Source: an uncultured Collinsella sp. (GTDB lineage: Bacteria > Actinomycetota > Coriobacteriia > Coriobacteriales > Coriobacteriaceae). From it: DNA of 64,000 bases. The stretch is from the NCBI GenBank assembly GCA_958439425.1, contig CAUBVH010000007.1, positions 27,135 to 91,134 on the forward strand, read 5' to 3'. The notes beneath the pieces were generated by a model, which ran no database searches, was not told where the DNA came from, and worked only from the letters and a program-made list of their open reading frames with translations. Below, piece after piece: positions 15,817-23,859 of this stretch (position 1 is the stretch's first letter; the number at the start of each line of letters is the position of its first letter). A program made the translations under genes and the position numbers.

Positions 15817-17388
15817 ATGGACGTCGCCGCATTCTTACTGGCTCTTGTGCCGATTATTTGGCTGGTCGTGATGCTGCTGTGCTTTAAATGGCCAGCTTGG
15901 AAGGCCGCTATCGGATCGTTTGTCCTTTCGTGCGTGCTTGCCTTCGCATGGTGGCACCTGCCGGCAGCGCAGATCGCGACCGCCTCGCTTGAAGGCTTTT
16001 TGATGGCTCTGTGGCCCATCGTCCTGGTGATCATCGCCGCGGTATTCACGTATAACCTGTGCGTTCGCACGGGCGCCATGGACGTGATCGGCAGCATGAT
16101 CACCTCCATCAGCAGCGACCGCCGTCTGCTGGCGCTGCTCGTGGCCTGGTGCTTCGGTGGTTTTATGGAGGGCATGGCCGGTTTTGGCACTGCCGTCGCC
16201 ATTCCTGCCGGCATGCTCGCGGGCCTGGGTTTTGAGGCCGTGCCCGCCGTGCTCATCTGCCTGCTGGCCAACGGCGTACCCACACCCTACGGCTCCATCG
16301 GCATCCCCACGGTGTCCGTTGCCGACTTGGTGGGTCTGGATTCCCTGCACCTGGCGACCGTTCAGCTGGTGCAGTTGGCGCCTTTCTTTGTGATGATGCC
16401 GCTGTTTATCGTACTGGTTGCTGGTCGTGTTGCCGAGGACCAGGGCAACGTTGCAGGCGTTGCCGAGCGCCTACGTGGCGCGGCGGGCATCGCCGTGCTC
16501 TCCGGCGTGTCCTTTGCCGGTGCGGCTCTGGTCGTTGCTAGGTTTGTGGGTCCCGAGCTTGCCGTCGTCGTCGGTTCTATCGTTTCGCTCGGGCTGACAG
16601 CTGCGCTTGCTATGCGTGCCGAGAAGTCGGGGCATCTGGACGCACGCTTTCACATGAATATCGAGGCCGGCGAACAGCTCACCGTTAAGTCGGCGCTTTC
16701 TGCCTGGTCGTGCTTCATCCTGATTTTTGTTCTGCTGCTGGGTACGTCCAACCTGGTGCCCGTTGTACATGCCGCGCTCGCGCCGTTTGCGAGTCACGTG
16801 CAGGTATATTGCGGCGAGAACCCCGGTACGCTTACGTTTTCGTGGATCAACACGCCGGGTGTTTGGATTTTCCTGGCTGCGTTTGTCGGCGGTGCCATTC
16901 AGGGCGCTTCGCCGCGCTTGATGGGCGAGGTGCTGGCCGCGACTGTCAAGCAGATGATGCCGACGGTCATTACCATGCTTTCGGTGCTGGGCTGCGCCAA
17001 GGTGATGGGCTATGCGGGCATGATCTCGTCGATCAGCGCGTTCTGTATCGCTGTCGCCGGTAGTTTGTACCCGATTCTGGCCCCGTGGATCGGTGCCGTC
17101 GGTGCGTTCGTGACCGGTTCGGGCACGTCGTCGGGCATGCTGTTCGGTCCCATCCAGAGCCAGGCGGCTACGGCGCTGGGCGTGAGTGACTACTGGATGG
17201 TCGCGCTGAACGCCCTGGGTGTCGCCGCCGGCAAGATGATCTCGCCGCAGACGCTCGCCATTGGTCTTGCCGCCGTACGCGTGCGCGGCAAGGACGCCGA
17301 ACTCCTGAGCGCCGTGCTGCCCTACGCCGCCGGCATGCTGGTCCTCATGAGCGCCATCGCCATGCTCGGACAAGGCCTGCCACTATAG
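15817..17388 (+). CDS. L-lactate permease family transporter
   Basis: The 523-residue protein has about 13-14 hydrophobic segments and the hallmarks of the LctP family: GGFMEGMAGFGTAVAIPAGM near residue 117 and GAVGAFVTGSGTSSGMLFGP near 425, followed by AAGKMISPQTLAIG. I place the start at the ATG at 15817 because AAGGAG lies 8 bases before it; an in-frame upstream start at 15769 lacks one. It should import or export L-lactate (or glycolate) with protons. It lies upstream of pckA on the same strand, but a palindromic repeat separates the two. Confidence 0.9.
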   Translation: MDVAAFLLALVPIIWLVVMLLCFKWPAWKAAIGSFVLSCVLAFAWWHLPAAQIATASLEGFLMALWPIVLVIIAAVFTYNLCVRTGAMDVIGSMITSISSDRRLLALLVAWCFGGFMEGMAGFGTAVAIPAGMLAGLGFEAVPAVLICLLANGVPTPYGSIGIPTVSVADLVGLDSLHLATVQLVQLAPFFVMMPLFIVLVAGRVAEDQGNVAGVAERLRGAAGIAVLSGVSFAGAALVVARFVGPELAVVVGSIVSLGLTAALAMRAEKSGHLDARFHMNIEAGEQLTVKSALSAWSCFILIFVLLLGTSNLVPVVHAALAPFASHVQVYCGENPGTLTFSWINTPGVWIFLAAFVGGAIQGASPRLMGEVLAATVKQMMPTVITMLSVLGCAKVMGYAGMISSISAFCIAVAGSLYPILAPWIGAVGAFVTGSGTSSGMLFGPIQSQAATALGVSDYWMVALNALGVAAGKMISPQTLAIGLAAVRVRGKDAELLSAVLPYAAGMLVLMSAIAMLGQGLPL

Positions 17389-17389
17389 T

Positions 17390-17445
17390 CGGCACTTAGG
17401 GACGTTCCTTATGTGCCGGCACTTTGGGAACGTCCCTAAGTGCCG
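17390..17445. repeat. Long inverted repeat after the lactate permease gene
   Basis: CGGCACTTAGGGACGTTCC at 17390-17408 is followed by its inverse GGAACGTCCCTAAGTGCCG at 17427-17445. The arms are perfect over 19 bases with an 18-base loop that also holds TGCCGGCA. Half units of the same family follow at once (CCGGCATTCGGGGACACTCC) and recur at 30256-30305, and the segment AAGAACGTCTCCAATGACTA (17473) recurs at 38151. It is probably a dispersed REP-like element serving as a terminator. Confidence 0.7.
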
Positions 17446-17639
17446 GCATTCGGGGACACTCCTTGAATGTTGCCTGTTCAAGAACGTCTCCAATGACTAG
17501 GCCGCTTGCGTGCGATTTTTGACCGTTGGGCGGGCGCTTCGCCGTTGCCGCAAAAACGTTTTTGCATATCGGGTACAACGGGCTTTACGTGAGTAAAGTG
17601 CGCGCCTCGTCCACGTGTCGCGCTTTTAAAGGAGGCCCC

Positions 17640-19310
17640 ATGCCAGGTGTTACCCCTGCAGAAGTTCTGTCCAACTTTGGCATTACGCTGGTCGAAGATC
17701 CTGCCGAGAACCAGCCCCGCCTGCTGGTCGACCTGCCGGCAGCCGAGCTCGTCGAGCACGCCATCCGTCGCAACGAAGGTCGTATGGCCTCCAACGGCGC
17801 GCTGGTGATCGAGACGGGGGAGCGCACTGGCCGCTCGCCTAATGACCGCTTTATCGTTGACACCCCCGATGTTCACGACAAGATTGCCTGGGGTGCCGTC
17901 AACCGCCCGCTGTCTGTCGAGAGCTACGAGGCCATCAAGGCCGGCATCGTCGACTATCTCAACGAGCGCGACGTGTTCGTCACTCGCGGTATGGCCGGTG
18001 CCGACCGCAACCATACGCGTCGTCTGCTTGTCGCCTGCGAGCGTGCCAGCCAGGCGCTCTTTATTAAGCAGATGCTCGCCCGCCCGCTTGCCCGTGAAAT
18101 CGCACGCACCGGCGAGCCGGACTTCTGCGTGCTCGCCGCGCCGGGCTACCAGTGCGATCCCGCCATCAAGGGCCTCAACTCCAGCGCCGCCGTGGTCATT
18201 AACTTCCAGGAGCGCGTGATTCTGGTCGCCGGCACCGGCTACTCCGGCGAGATCAAAAAGTCCATTTTCAGCGTCATGAATTACCTGCTGCCCGTCGAGG
18301 ACGACGTGCTGCCCATGCATTGCTCGGCCAGTATGGACCCCGTCACGCATGAGACCGCCGTGTTCTTTGGCCTCTCCGGCACCGGCAAGACCACGCTTTC
18401 GGCCAACCCCACGCGCCTGCTGATCGGCGACGACGAACACGGTTGGTCCGACATGGGCATCTTCAACATCGAGGGTGGCTGCTACGCCAAATGCGAGGGC
18501 CTGGACGCGTTCCACGAGCCTGAGATCTTCAACGCCGTCCGCTTTGGCGCGATCTGCGAAAACGTGGTGCTCGACGAGAACCGCAAGCCCAACTACGACG
18601 ACATCTCGATCACGCACAACACGCGCGTGGCCTATCCCGTCGAGCACATTCCCAACGCGTGGACCAAGGGCATGGGCACCACTCCAAGCGTCGTGCTGTT
18701 CCTGACCTGCGACGCCTTTGGCGTGTTGCCGCCCATCTCACGCCTGACGGCCGATGCCGCCATGTACCACTTCGTGACGGGCTTTACGGCCAAGATCCCC
18801 GGCACCGAGGTCGGCGTCACCGAGCCCACGCCCACGTTCTCTTCGCTGTTTGGCGAGCCGTTTATGCCGCTCGACCCCATGGTCTATGCCAAGATGCTCG
18901 GTGAGCGCATCGCCGACGGCCGCACGCGTGTGTACCTGGTCAACACCGGCTGGATTGGCGGCGGCTACGGCGTGGGCCATCGCATCGAGCTTGCCTACAC
19001 GCGCGCCCTGGTGGCCCGCGCCCTCGACGGTGCCATCGAGGACAGCGAATTCGTGCATGACGATATCTTTAACGTCGACATTCCCACCACGTGCCACGGC
19101 GTGCCCGACGGCATCCTGGTGCCGCGCCAGTACTGGCAGAGCACCGCGCGCTACGACGAGGCCGCGCACAACTTGGCCGTGATGTTCGAGGAGAACTTCG
19201 AGAAGAAGTACTCGCACCTGCCCGAGTCCGTGAAGGCCGCCGGTCCGCACGCTCTGGTGCACGCCGACGCCCGTCATCGCGGCCGCGGCCTGCTGGGACT
19301 CCGACACTAG
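17640..19310 (+). CDS. pckA: Phosphoenolpyruvate carboxykinase (ATP)
   Basis: The 556-residue protein is ATP-dependent PEPCK, interconverting oxaloacetate plus ATP and PEP plus CO2 plus ADP. Visible motifs are ETGERTGRSPNDRFIVDTP near residue 61, the kinase 1a P-loop FGLSGTGKTTLSANP near 245, the metal-binding LLIGDDEHGW near 265, and NTGWIGGGYGVGHR near 440. AAAGGAGG lies 6 bases before the ATG at 17640; an earlier in-frame start at 17526 lacks a ribosome binding site. In anaerobic gut actinobacteria the enzyme often runs in the CO2-fixing direction to make ATP. The length is normal. Confidence 0.95.
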   Translation: MPGVTPAEVLSNFGITLVEDPAENQPRLLVDLPAAELVEHAIRRNEGRMASNGALVIETGERTGRSPNDRFIVDTPDVHDKIAWGAVNRPLSVESYEAIKAGIVDYLNERDVFVTRGMAGADRNHTRRLLVACERASQALFIKQMLARPLAREIARTGEPDFCVLAAPGYQCDPAIKGLNSSAAVVINFQERVILVAGTGYSGEIKKSIFSVMNYLLPVEDDVLPMHCSASMDPVTHETAVFFGLSGTGKTTLSANPTRLLIGDDEHGWSDMGIFNIEGGCYAKCEGLDAFHEPEIFNAVRFGAICENVVLDENRKPNYDDISITHNTRVAYPVEHIPNAWTKGMGTTPSVVLFLTCDAFGVLPPISRLTADAAMYHFVTGFTAKIPGTEVGVTEPTPTFSSLFGEPFMPLDPMVYAKMLGERIADGRTRVYLVNTGWIGGGYGVGHRIELAYTRALVARALDGAIEDSEFVHDDIFNVDIPTTCHGVPDGILVPRQYWQSTARYDEAAHNLAVMFEENFEKKYSHLPESVKAAGPHALVHADARHRGRGLLGLRH

Positions 19311-19325
19311 CGTCGCCTCAGACCC

Positions 19326-19366
19326 AAAACCACCATAAAGGGGACAGGCACCTTTGTGGTGGTTTT
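19326..19366. repeat. Palindromic repeat, family R1, orientation A
   Basis: AAAACCACCATAAAGG, a GGACAGGC centre, then ACCTTTGTGGTGGTTTT. The arms pair almost completely, and the asymmetric centre gives it a direction. It lies 15 bases after the pckA stop and probably also ends transcription. Six further copies lie at 20286, 21865, 22271, 33140, 34123 and 34822. Confidence 0.9.
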
Positions 19367-19537
19367 ACTCGCGCGGATGACTCGGGTTACAATACGCCTG
19401 ACATATCGCTCCCTTCTCCGGATGGGGGCAGCGTAAGCGCTCTTGTGGCGGCACCGTAGGACTTTGAAGGTGGCCGTCGTAAGGGCGCTTTTTGTTTAGG
19501 CACCCGGGCTCGGGCGCATGCTATGAAGGGAGAGCAC

Positions 19538-20257
19538 ATGAAGAGCTTTATTGCCGAGGATTCGTTTTGGGAGCTGTTTCCGCAGGCGGCTGTCGGTGTT
19601 GTGGTCGTAAAGGGCATGAAGCCCGCGGCTCAGATTCCTCAAGAGGACGTGGACGCGATTGCGGCGTTGCTCGACCGCGCCAATATCGACGCGGAGCGTC
19701 ATCTGACCAGCGATACTATCAGCGAGAACGCACCGGTCAAGGCATGGCGCGAGGCTTATCGGCTGTTCAAGACCAAAAAGGGCGCGCGTTGCTCAATTGA
19801 GAGCCTGCTCAAGCGCGTGCTCAAGGGCAAACCGGTGGGCCACATTACGCCCGCGGTGGACATCTACAACACGGTGTCGCTGACCTACGCGCTGCCCGTT
19901 GGCGGCGAGGACCTGCATGCGATTGAGGGGGATCTTCGCTTGAAGGTGACTGACGGCGGCGATGCGTTCCTGCCACTTGGCGAGGAAACGGATGACCCGA
20001 CGCTGCCCGGCGAGCTCGCCTACATCGATGATGCGGGCGCCGTATGCCGCTGCTGGAACTGGCGCGATGGCGTTCGCACGGCGCTGTCCGACGATTCGGC
20101 CGATGCATTCCTGGCGATTGAGTGCGTGGAGCCCGAGCGGATGGGGGATTGCCAGGCTGCCGTTGATCGTCTCGCCGAGTTGCTCGAGCGCTATCTGGGA
20201 GCGACGGTTGTCGTTAAGACGCTTGTGACCCGCGACAATCCCTGCGTGGAACTGTAG
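19538..20257 (+). CDS. B3/B4 (tRNA-binding) domain protein
   Basis: The 239-residue protein consists of a B3/B4 domain, named after the beta subunit of phenylalanyl-tRNA synthetase, whose editing site it forms. Typical segments are VVVVKGMKP near residue 18, NAPVKAWREAYRLFKTKKG near 65 and PAVDIYNTVSLTYALPVGGE near 103. Stand-alone versions are thought to edit or bind amino acids or tRNA, without firm proof. I choose the ATG at 19538 because GGGAGAG precedes it; an ATG at 19523 is possible. The gene is bracketed by two inverted copies of the R1 palindrome. Confidence 0.8.
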   Translation: MKSFIAEDSFWELFPQAAVGVVVVKGMKPAAQIPQEDVDAIAALLDRANIDAERHLTSDTISENAPVKAWREAYRLFKTKKGARCSIESLLKRVLKGKPVGHITPAVDIYNTVSLTYALPVGGEDLHAIEGDLRLKVTDGGDAFLPLGEETDDPTLPGELAYIDDAGAVCRCWNWRDGVRTALSDDSADAFLAIECVEPERMGDCQAAVDRLAELLERYLGATVVVKTLVTRDNPCVEL

Positions 20258-20285
20258 CGACGCCTGCGGATCATGTTCGCCGGTC

Positions 20286-20326
20286 AAAACCACTACAAAG
20301 GTGCCTGTCCCCTTTGTGGTGGTTTT
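20286..20326. repeat. Palindromic repeat, family R1, orientation B
   Basis: AAAACCACTACAAAGG, TGCCTGTCC centre, CCTTTGTGGTGGTTTT: the reverse complement of the copy at 19326 apart from a few bases. It lies about 30 bases after the B3/B4 gene. Confidence 0.9.
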
Positions 20327-20430
20327 TATGTTGATGGGTTAACAAATGGGATATTTGGGTATGGGTGTTGCCTCGTGCGGCTAAGATGTTTACCCGTTAG
20401 CATCATGTAAGCGAAAGGCGGTCGTCTCCC

Positions 20431-20880
20431 ATGCAGCAGAACGACGAGACACGTTTCGAGGACTTTGTCGGACTGATCAGCGGGCTCTACAAGGAGATCC
20501 AGCGCATTAAGACATCCGAGGGCGCAAGGCTGGGCCTCAAGGGCTCCGACGTTATGTGCCTGTACTATCTTGAGCGCAGCAAGGACGGCCTGACTGGCGC
20601 TGACCTGGCTCGCATGGCAGGCGTGACCCGTGCCGCCGTCTCGCGCACGCTCGCGCATCTGGAGGAGGGCGGCTACGTCGAGGTCGACGACTCGGGTGAT
20701 GCGGCCGTTAAGTATCGTGCCCCGGTGCGCCTGACCGCTCTGGGCGGCGAGAGCATGAGCGAGGCGGACCGCATCATTCGCGAGGTGCTCGACACCACCG
20801 GTAAGGCTATGGGTGTGGAGCAGCGCGAGCAGATGTATGCGTCGCTGCGTACGATTCTCAACACCCTGCGTGAGATCTAA
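20431..20880 (+). CDS. MarR family transcriptional regulator
   Basis: The 149-residue protein has the MarR layout: N-terminal dimer helices (1-35), a winged helix with the recognition part GLTGADLARMAGVTRAAVSR near residues 56-76, the wing VEVDDSGDAAVKYRAPVRLT, and C-terminal dimer helices. GAAAGGCGG precedes the ATG. It lies 120 bases upstream of the DegV gene on the same strand and could regulate it, or an unlinked target such as stress or efflux genes. The ligand is unknown. Confidence 0.85.
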   Translation: MQQNDETRFEDFVGLISGLYKEIQRIKTSEGARLGLKGSDVMCLYYLERSKDGLTGADLARMAGVTRAAVSRTLAHLEEGGYVEVDDSGDAAVKYRAPVRLTALGGESMSEADRIIREVLDTTGKAMGVEQREQMYASLRTILNTLREI

Positions 20881-20999
20881 GGCCGCCAAGGCATTTGCTT
20901 CCCATTAAAAACTGCATCGTCCCGTTTGAGCGCGTATGCCGTGCCGGGACATTGCTGTCAAAATTCCCTGCGCGAGACCTGCGCAAGAAAGGATTCGCT

Positions 21000-21854
21000 A
21001 TGTCCGTCCGCATTATTACCGATTCCGCCAGCGATATGTCGCCGGCGGAGCACCCGGCGCTGTCCGTCTTGCCGCTGTCCGTTACCTTTGGCACCGATGT
21101 GTATATGGATGGCGTCGACATCGATCACCAGCGCTTTTACGAGATGCTCGTGGAGCGCGACGAGCTGCCCAAGACCGGTCAGGTCAACCCGTACGCCTTT
21201 TCGCAGGCGATTGCCGAAGCACGTGAGGCCGGCGACGAGGCGGTGATTATTACCGTGGGTGCCAAACTTTCGGGGACCAATCAGAGCGCCCGTACCGCAC
21301 TTGCCGAGGCGCCGGGCGGCGACGTGTATGTGGTTGATAGCAATAACGTTACCCTGGGTGAGCGCGTGCTGGTCGAGTATGCCCTGCGCCTAGTGGACGA
21401 GGGCCAGGGCGCGGCCCAGATCGCGGCGGCTGTCGAGGCCGTCCGTGACCGCGTGGTGGTTATTGGTCTGCTCGAGACGCTGGAGTACCTGGTGCGCGGC
21501 GGTCGCCTGTCTGCTGCTGCCGGTGCCGTGGGTACGCTGCTCAACGTAAAGCCTGTTGTGGCTGCCGAGGACGGTCTGATCGTGCAGCTGGGCAAGGCGC
21601 GCGGTTCCAAGAACGGACGTAACCTGCTCAACCAGAAGGTCGAAAAGGCAGGCGGCATCGACTTTTCCATGCCGCTGGCGCTCGGCTATACGGGCCTTTC
21701 GGATGCGGTGCTCAAGAAGTATATCGAGGACAGCGCGGCACTGTGGGCTGGCCACACCGAGGGCGAACTGCCCGTTCACACCATCGGCGCCACCATCGGC
21801 ACCCATGTAGGCCCCGGCGCCGTAGCCGTAGCCTTCTTCCAGCCCGTTAACTAG
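21000..21854 (+). CDS. DegV family fatty-acid-binding protein
   Basis: The 284-residue protein has the DegV/FakB signature: an N-terminal RIITDSASDMS, then VDIDHQRFYEMLVERDELPKTGQ, GAKLSGTNQSA near residue 85 and the family segment LETLEYLVRGGRLSAAAG near 160. FakB proteins bind a fatty acid and hand it to the FakA kinase for phosphorylation, feeding membrane lipid synthesis; fakA is not in the window. AAAGGA precedes the ATG at 21000 by 6-7 bases. An in-frame upstream start at 20895 would add residues without a ribosome binding site. Confidence 0.9.
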   Translation: MSVRIITDSASDMSPAEHPALSVLPLSVTFGTDVYMDGVDIDHQRFYEMLVERDELPKTGQVNPYAFSQAIAEAREAGDEAVIITVGAKLSGTNQSARTALAEAPGGDVYVVDSNNVTLGERVLVEYALRLVDEGQGAAQIAAAVEAVRDRVVVIGLLETLEYLVRGGRLSAAAGAVGTLLNVKPVVAAEDGLIVQLGKARGSKNGRNLLNQKVEKAGGIDFSMPLALGYTGLSDAVLKKYIEDSAALWAGHTEGELPVHTIGATIGTHVGPGAVAVAFFQPVN

Positions 21855-21864
21855 CCCACCTGCC

Positions 21865-21904
21865 AAAACCACCACAAAGGGGACAGGCACCTTTGTGGTG
21901 GTTT
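21865..21904. repeat. Palindromic repeat, family R1, orientation A
   Basis: AAAACCACCACAAAGG, GGACAGGC centre, ACCTTTGTGGTGGTTT. It starts 10 bases after the DegV stop and is the left member of the pair around the alkyltransferase gene. Confidence 0.9.
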
Positions 21905-21933
21905 ATGCTATTCCGGGTGGAAGGGAGCGAGCA

Positions 21934-22254
21934 ATGGCGTCTGAGGGCTTTTTTGAGCGGGTGTACGAGGTGGTCGAGCAGATTCCCGAGGGGATGGTCG
22001 CCACGTATGGTCAGGTGGCGCTGCTTGCTGGACGTCCACGAAGTGCGCGGTACGTGGGGTATGCCCTGCATGGCAATCCGCGCCCCGGCGAGATTCCCTG
22101 TCACCGCGTGGTGTTTGCCGATGGCCGCATATGCGATGGTTTTGCTTTTGGCGGTCCCGATGCTCAACGTGAGCTTTTGCTAGGGGAGGGTGTGGCGTTT
22201 AAGGACGACATGCACGTCGACTTGGCCGCCTGTCGCTGGCCTGCAGGGCTCTAG
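21934..22254 (+). CDS. MGMT family alkyltransferase-like protein
   Basis: The 106-residue protein is the C-terminal DNA-binding/active-site domain of O6-alkylguanine-DNA alkyltransferases alone. It has VATYGQVALLAGRPRSARYV (the helix-turn-helix and Arg finger) and the active-site motif IPCHRVVFADG. The catalytic Cys of PCHRV is kept, unlike the classical alkyltransferase-like proteins which have Trp there, so it could still accept alkyl groups. GGGAGCGAG lies before the ATG at 21934; a GTG at 21895 lies within the repeat and is unlikely. The role is repair or flagging of alkylated guanine. Confidence 0.85.
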   Translation: MASEGFFERVYEVVEQIPEGMVATYGQVALLAGRPRSARYVGYALHGNPRPGEIPCHRVVFADGRICDGFAFGGPDAQRELLLGEGVAFKDDMHVDLAACRWPAGL

Positions 22255-22270
22255 CGGCTCTGCCGTGGTT

Positions 22271-22310
22271 AAAACCACCACAAAGGTGCCTGTCCCCTTT
22301 GTGGTGGTTC
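22271..22310. repeat. Palindromic repeat, family R1, orientation B
   Basis: AAAACCACCACAAAGG, TGCCTGTCC centre, CCTTTGTGGTGGTT. It is the inverse of the copy at 21865 and together with it brackets the alkyltransferase-like gene. Confidence 0.9.
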
Positions 22311-22397
22311 TAGTTTACCTGAGCTAACTTATGGAGAAGCTATGGGGGAACATATTGACGCTACAAAGTAAACCACGGTGAACTATATTGTATTCAG

Positions 22398-22536
22398 CAA
22401 CGGAGCAGGCAATAGGCGATGAAAAAGCCTGCCCTGTTGAGTTTGATTCGCATTCCTCCCCTCTGTGCGATTCAACGGTGTACTTCGGGAACAGGCCCGC
22501 TGGCAACTAACTGCCAGCGGGCCTGTTCCTGTTTTT
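22398..22536 (+). ncRNA. Candidate structured small RNA with strong terminator
   Basis: Three hairpins follow each other in a gap without a gene. CAACGGAGCAGGC (22398-22410) pairs with GCCTGCCCTGTTG (22427-22439) apart from two bases. GATTCGCA (22445-22452) pairs with TGCGATTC (22466-22473) apart from one. GGAACAGGCCCGCTGGCA (22488-22505) pairs perfectly with its inverse (22512-22529) and is followed by TGTTTTT, an intrinsic terminator. No plus-strand gene follows, since trpS is on the other strand, so this would be a free RNA. A short reading frame at 22419-22610 runs through the hairpins and looks accidental. A promoter was not evident (TATATT at 22384 lacks a good partner). Confidence 0.45.
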
Positions 22537-22575
22537 CGGGGGAGTGCAATGGGCAGAGCCGAACCGGTCGGGCAC

Positions 22576-22604
22576 CAAAAAAGGCGGACGCACTAGCGCC
22601 CGCC
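22576..22604 (-). terminator. Terminator of trpS
   Basis: On the minus strand GGCGGGCGCTAGTGCGTCCGCC forms a hairpin followed by TTTTTT, about 35 bases after the trpS stop. Confidence 0.8.
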
Positions 22605-22639
22605 CTATAGCAATCGAAAGTTCTAGCCAGCAGATCGAT

Positions 22640-23689
22640 CTAGTACACCATGCCCATGGCGTCCTGAACCTCGGCCAGGGTCTGCTCGGCAATCTCGTTG
22701 GCGCGACGGTTGCCCTCGTGCAGCACGTCCTTCACATAGTCCAGGTCGTTTTCGTAGCGCTGACGACGCTCGCGGATCGGCGCGAAGTACTCGTTGACGG
22801 CCTCGGTCACGTACTTCTTGAGCTGGCCGGAGCCTCCCATGCCAATCTCCTCGGCAATTTCGACCTCGGAACGGCCGGTGCAGATGGCGGCCGTCGAAAG
22901 CAGGCCAGACACGCCGGGGCGGTTCTCGGGGTCGAACGTGATCATGCGCTCGGAGTCGGTCTGGCTCTTCTTGATGCGCTTGGCCGTCTCCTCGGCGGTC
23001 ATCGAGATGTTGATGGCGTTGCCGTAGCTCTTGCTCATCTTGCGACCGTCCAGGCCGGGCAGCAACGGGGTCTCGGACAGCAGCGCGTCGACCTCGGGGA
23101 ACACCTTGCCGTAGCGGTTGTTAAAGCGGCGGGCGATGGTGCGGGTGAGCTCGATGTGCGGCAGCTGGTCGCGACCGACGGGCACCACGTTGCCCTTGCA
23201 GAACAGGATGTCGCAGGCCTGATGCACCGGGTAGGTGAGCAGAAGGCCGGTGAGCTCGTGGCCCGAGGCCTCCATCTCGGCCTTGACGGTGGGGTTGCGC
23301 GCCAGCTCGGCCTCGGACACCAGCGACAGGAACGGCAGCATGAGCTGGTTGGCGGCGGGCACGGCGGAGTGCGCGTAGATCATGGTCTTGTCGGGGTCAA
23401 TGCCGCAGGCAAGGTAGTCCATGACCATGTTGTACACGTTGTCCTGGATGTGCTCGGTCGTGTCGCGGTCAGTGATGACCTGGTAGTCGGCGATGAGCAC
23501 GTTGGTCTTGGCGCCCATGTTCTGCAGCTCAACACGGCCCTTGAGGGTACCGAAGTAGTGGCCCAGGTGCAGACGGCCGGTGGGGCGGTCGCCGGTGAGC
23601 ATGGTGAACTTCTCGGGCGTTTTGGTCAGGCCCTCGCGAATGGCGTTGCTCTTTTGCAGCGCGACTTCGTAGCTGTTCTCGTTTGGCAT
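22640..23689 (-). CDS. trpS: Tryptophanyl-tRNA synthetase
   Basis: The 349-residue class I synthetase charges tRNA-Trp. The HIGH-type motif is GDRPTGRLHLGHYFG near residue 33 and the KMSKS motif DGRKMSKSYGNA lies near residue 215. The length is normal for the bacterial enzyme. I place the start at MPNENSYEVA because TTAGGAG lies 5 bases upstream; an in-frame ATG ten codons earlier has no such site. No T-box leader is visible upstream, so regulation by that route is unlikely. It is a single-gene unit. Confidence 0.95.
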   Translation of the reverse strand: MPNENSYEVALQKSNAIREGLTKTPEKFTMLTGDRPTGRLHLGHYFGTLKGRVELQNMGAKTNVLIADYQVITDRDTTEHIQDNVYNMVMDYLACGIDPDKTMIYAHSAVPAANQLMLPFLSLVSEAELARNPTVKAEMEASGHELTGLLLTYPVHQACDILFCKGNVVPVGRDQLPHIELTRTIARRFNNRYGKVFPEVDALLSETPLLPGLDGRKMSKSYGNAINISMTAEETAKRIKKSQTDSERMITFDPENRPGVSGLLSTAAICTGRSEVEIAEEIGMGGSGQLKKYVTEAVNEYFAPIRERRQRYENDLDYVKDVLHEGNRRANEIAEQTLAEVQDAMGMVY

Positions 23690-23859
23690 GATTGCTCCTA
23701 ACGTATGTTCATGGGTCAAGATGATAACGCGTTTATTGGAGGGGCGGTGCGTAAGTAGGCGAGGGGCGGGAGAGGGACGCGCGTGGTGCGGCTTGTGCGA
23801 TGGGTACGGCGCGGCTGAGCTTGGCCAGCGGCGCCTGGGCGCATCCTCGGCAGCTTGCC

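Noticed and set aside
22419..22610. 63-codon frame MKKPALLSLIRIPPLCAIQR and onward
   Set aside because: It runs through the hairpins of the proposed RNA, has no ribosome binding site, and its second half is the terminator, so it is more likely accidental.
23690..23800. T-box leader before trpS
   Set aside because: The upstream region is short and lacks the T-box and stem I motifs.
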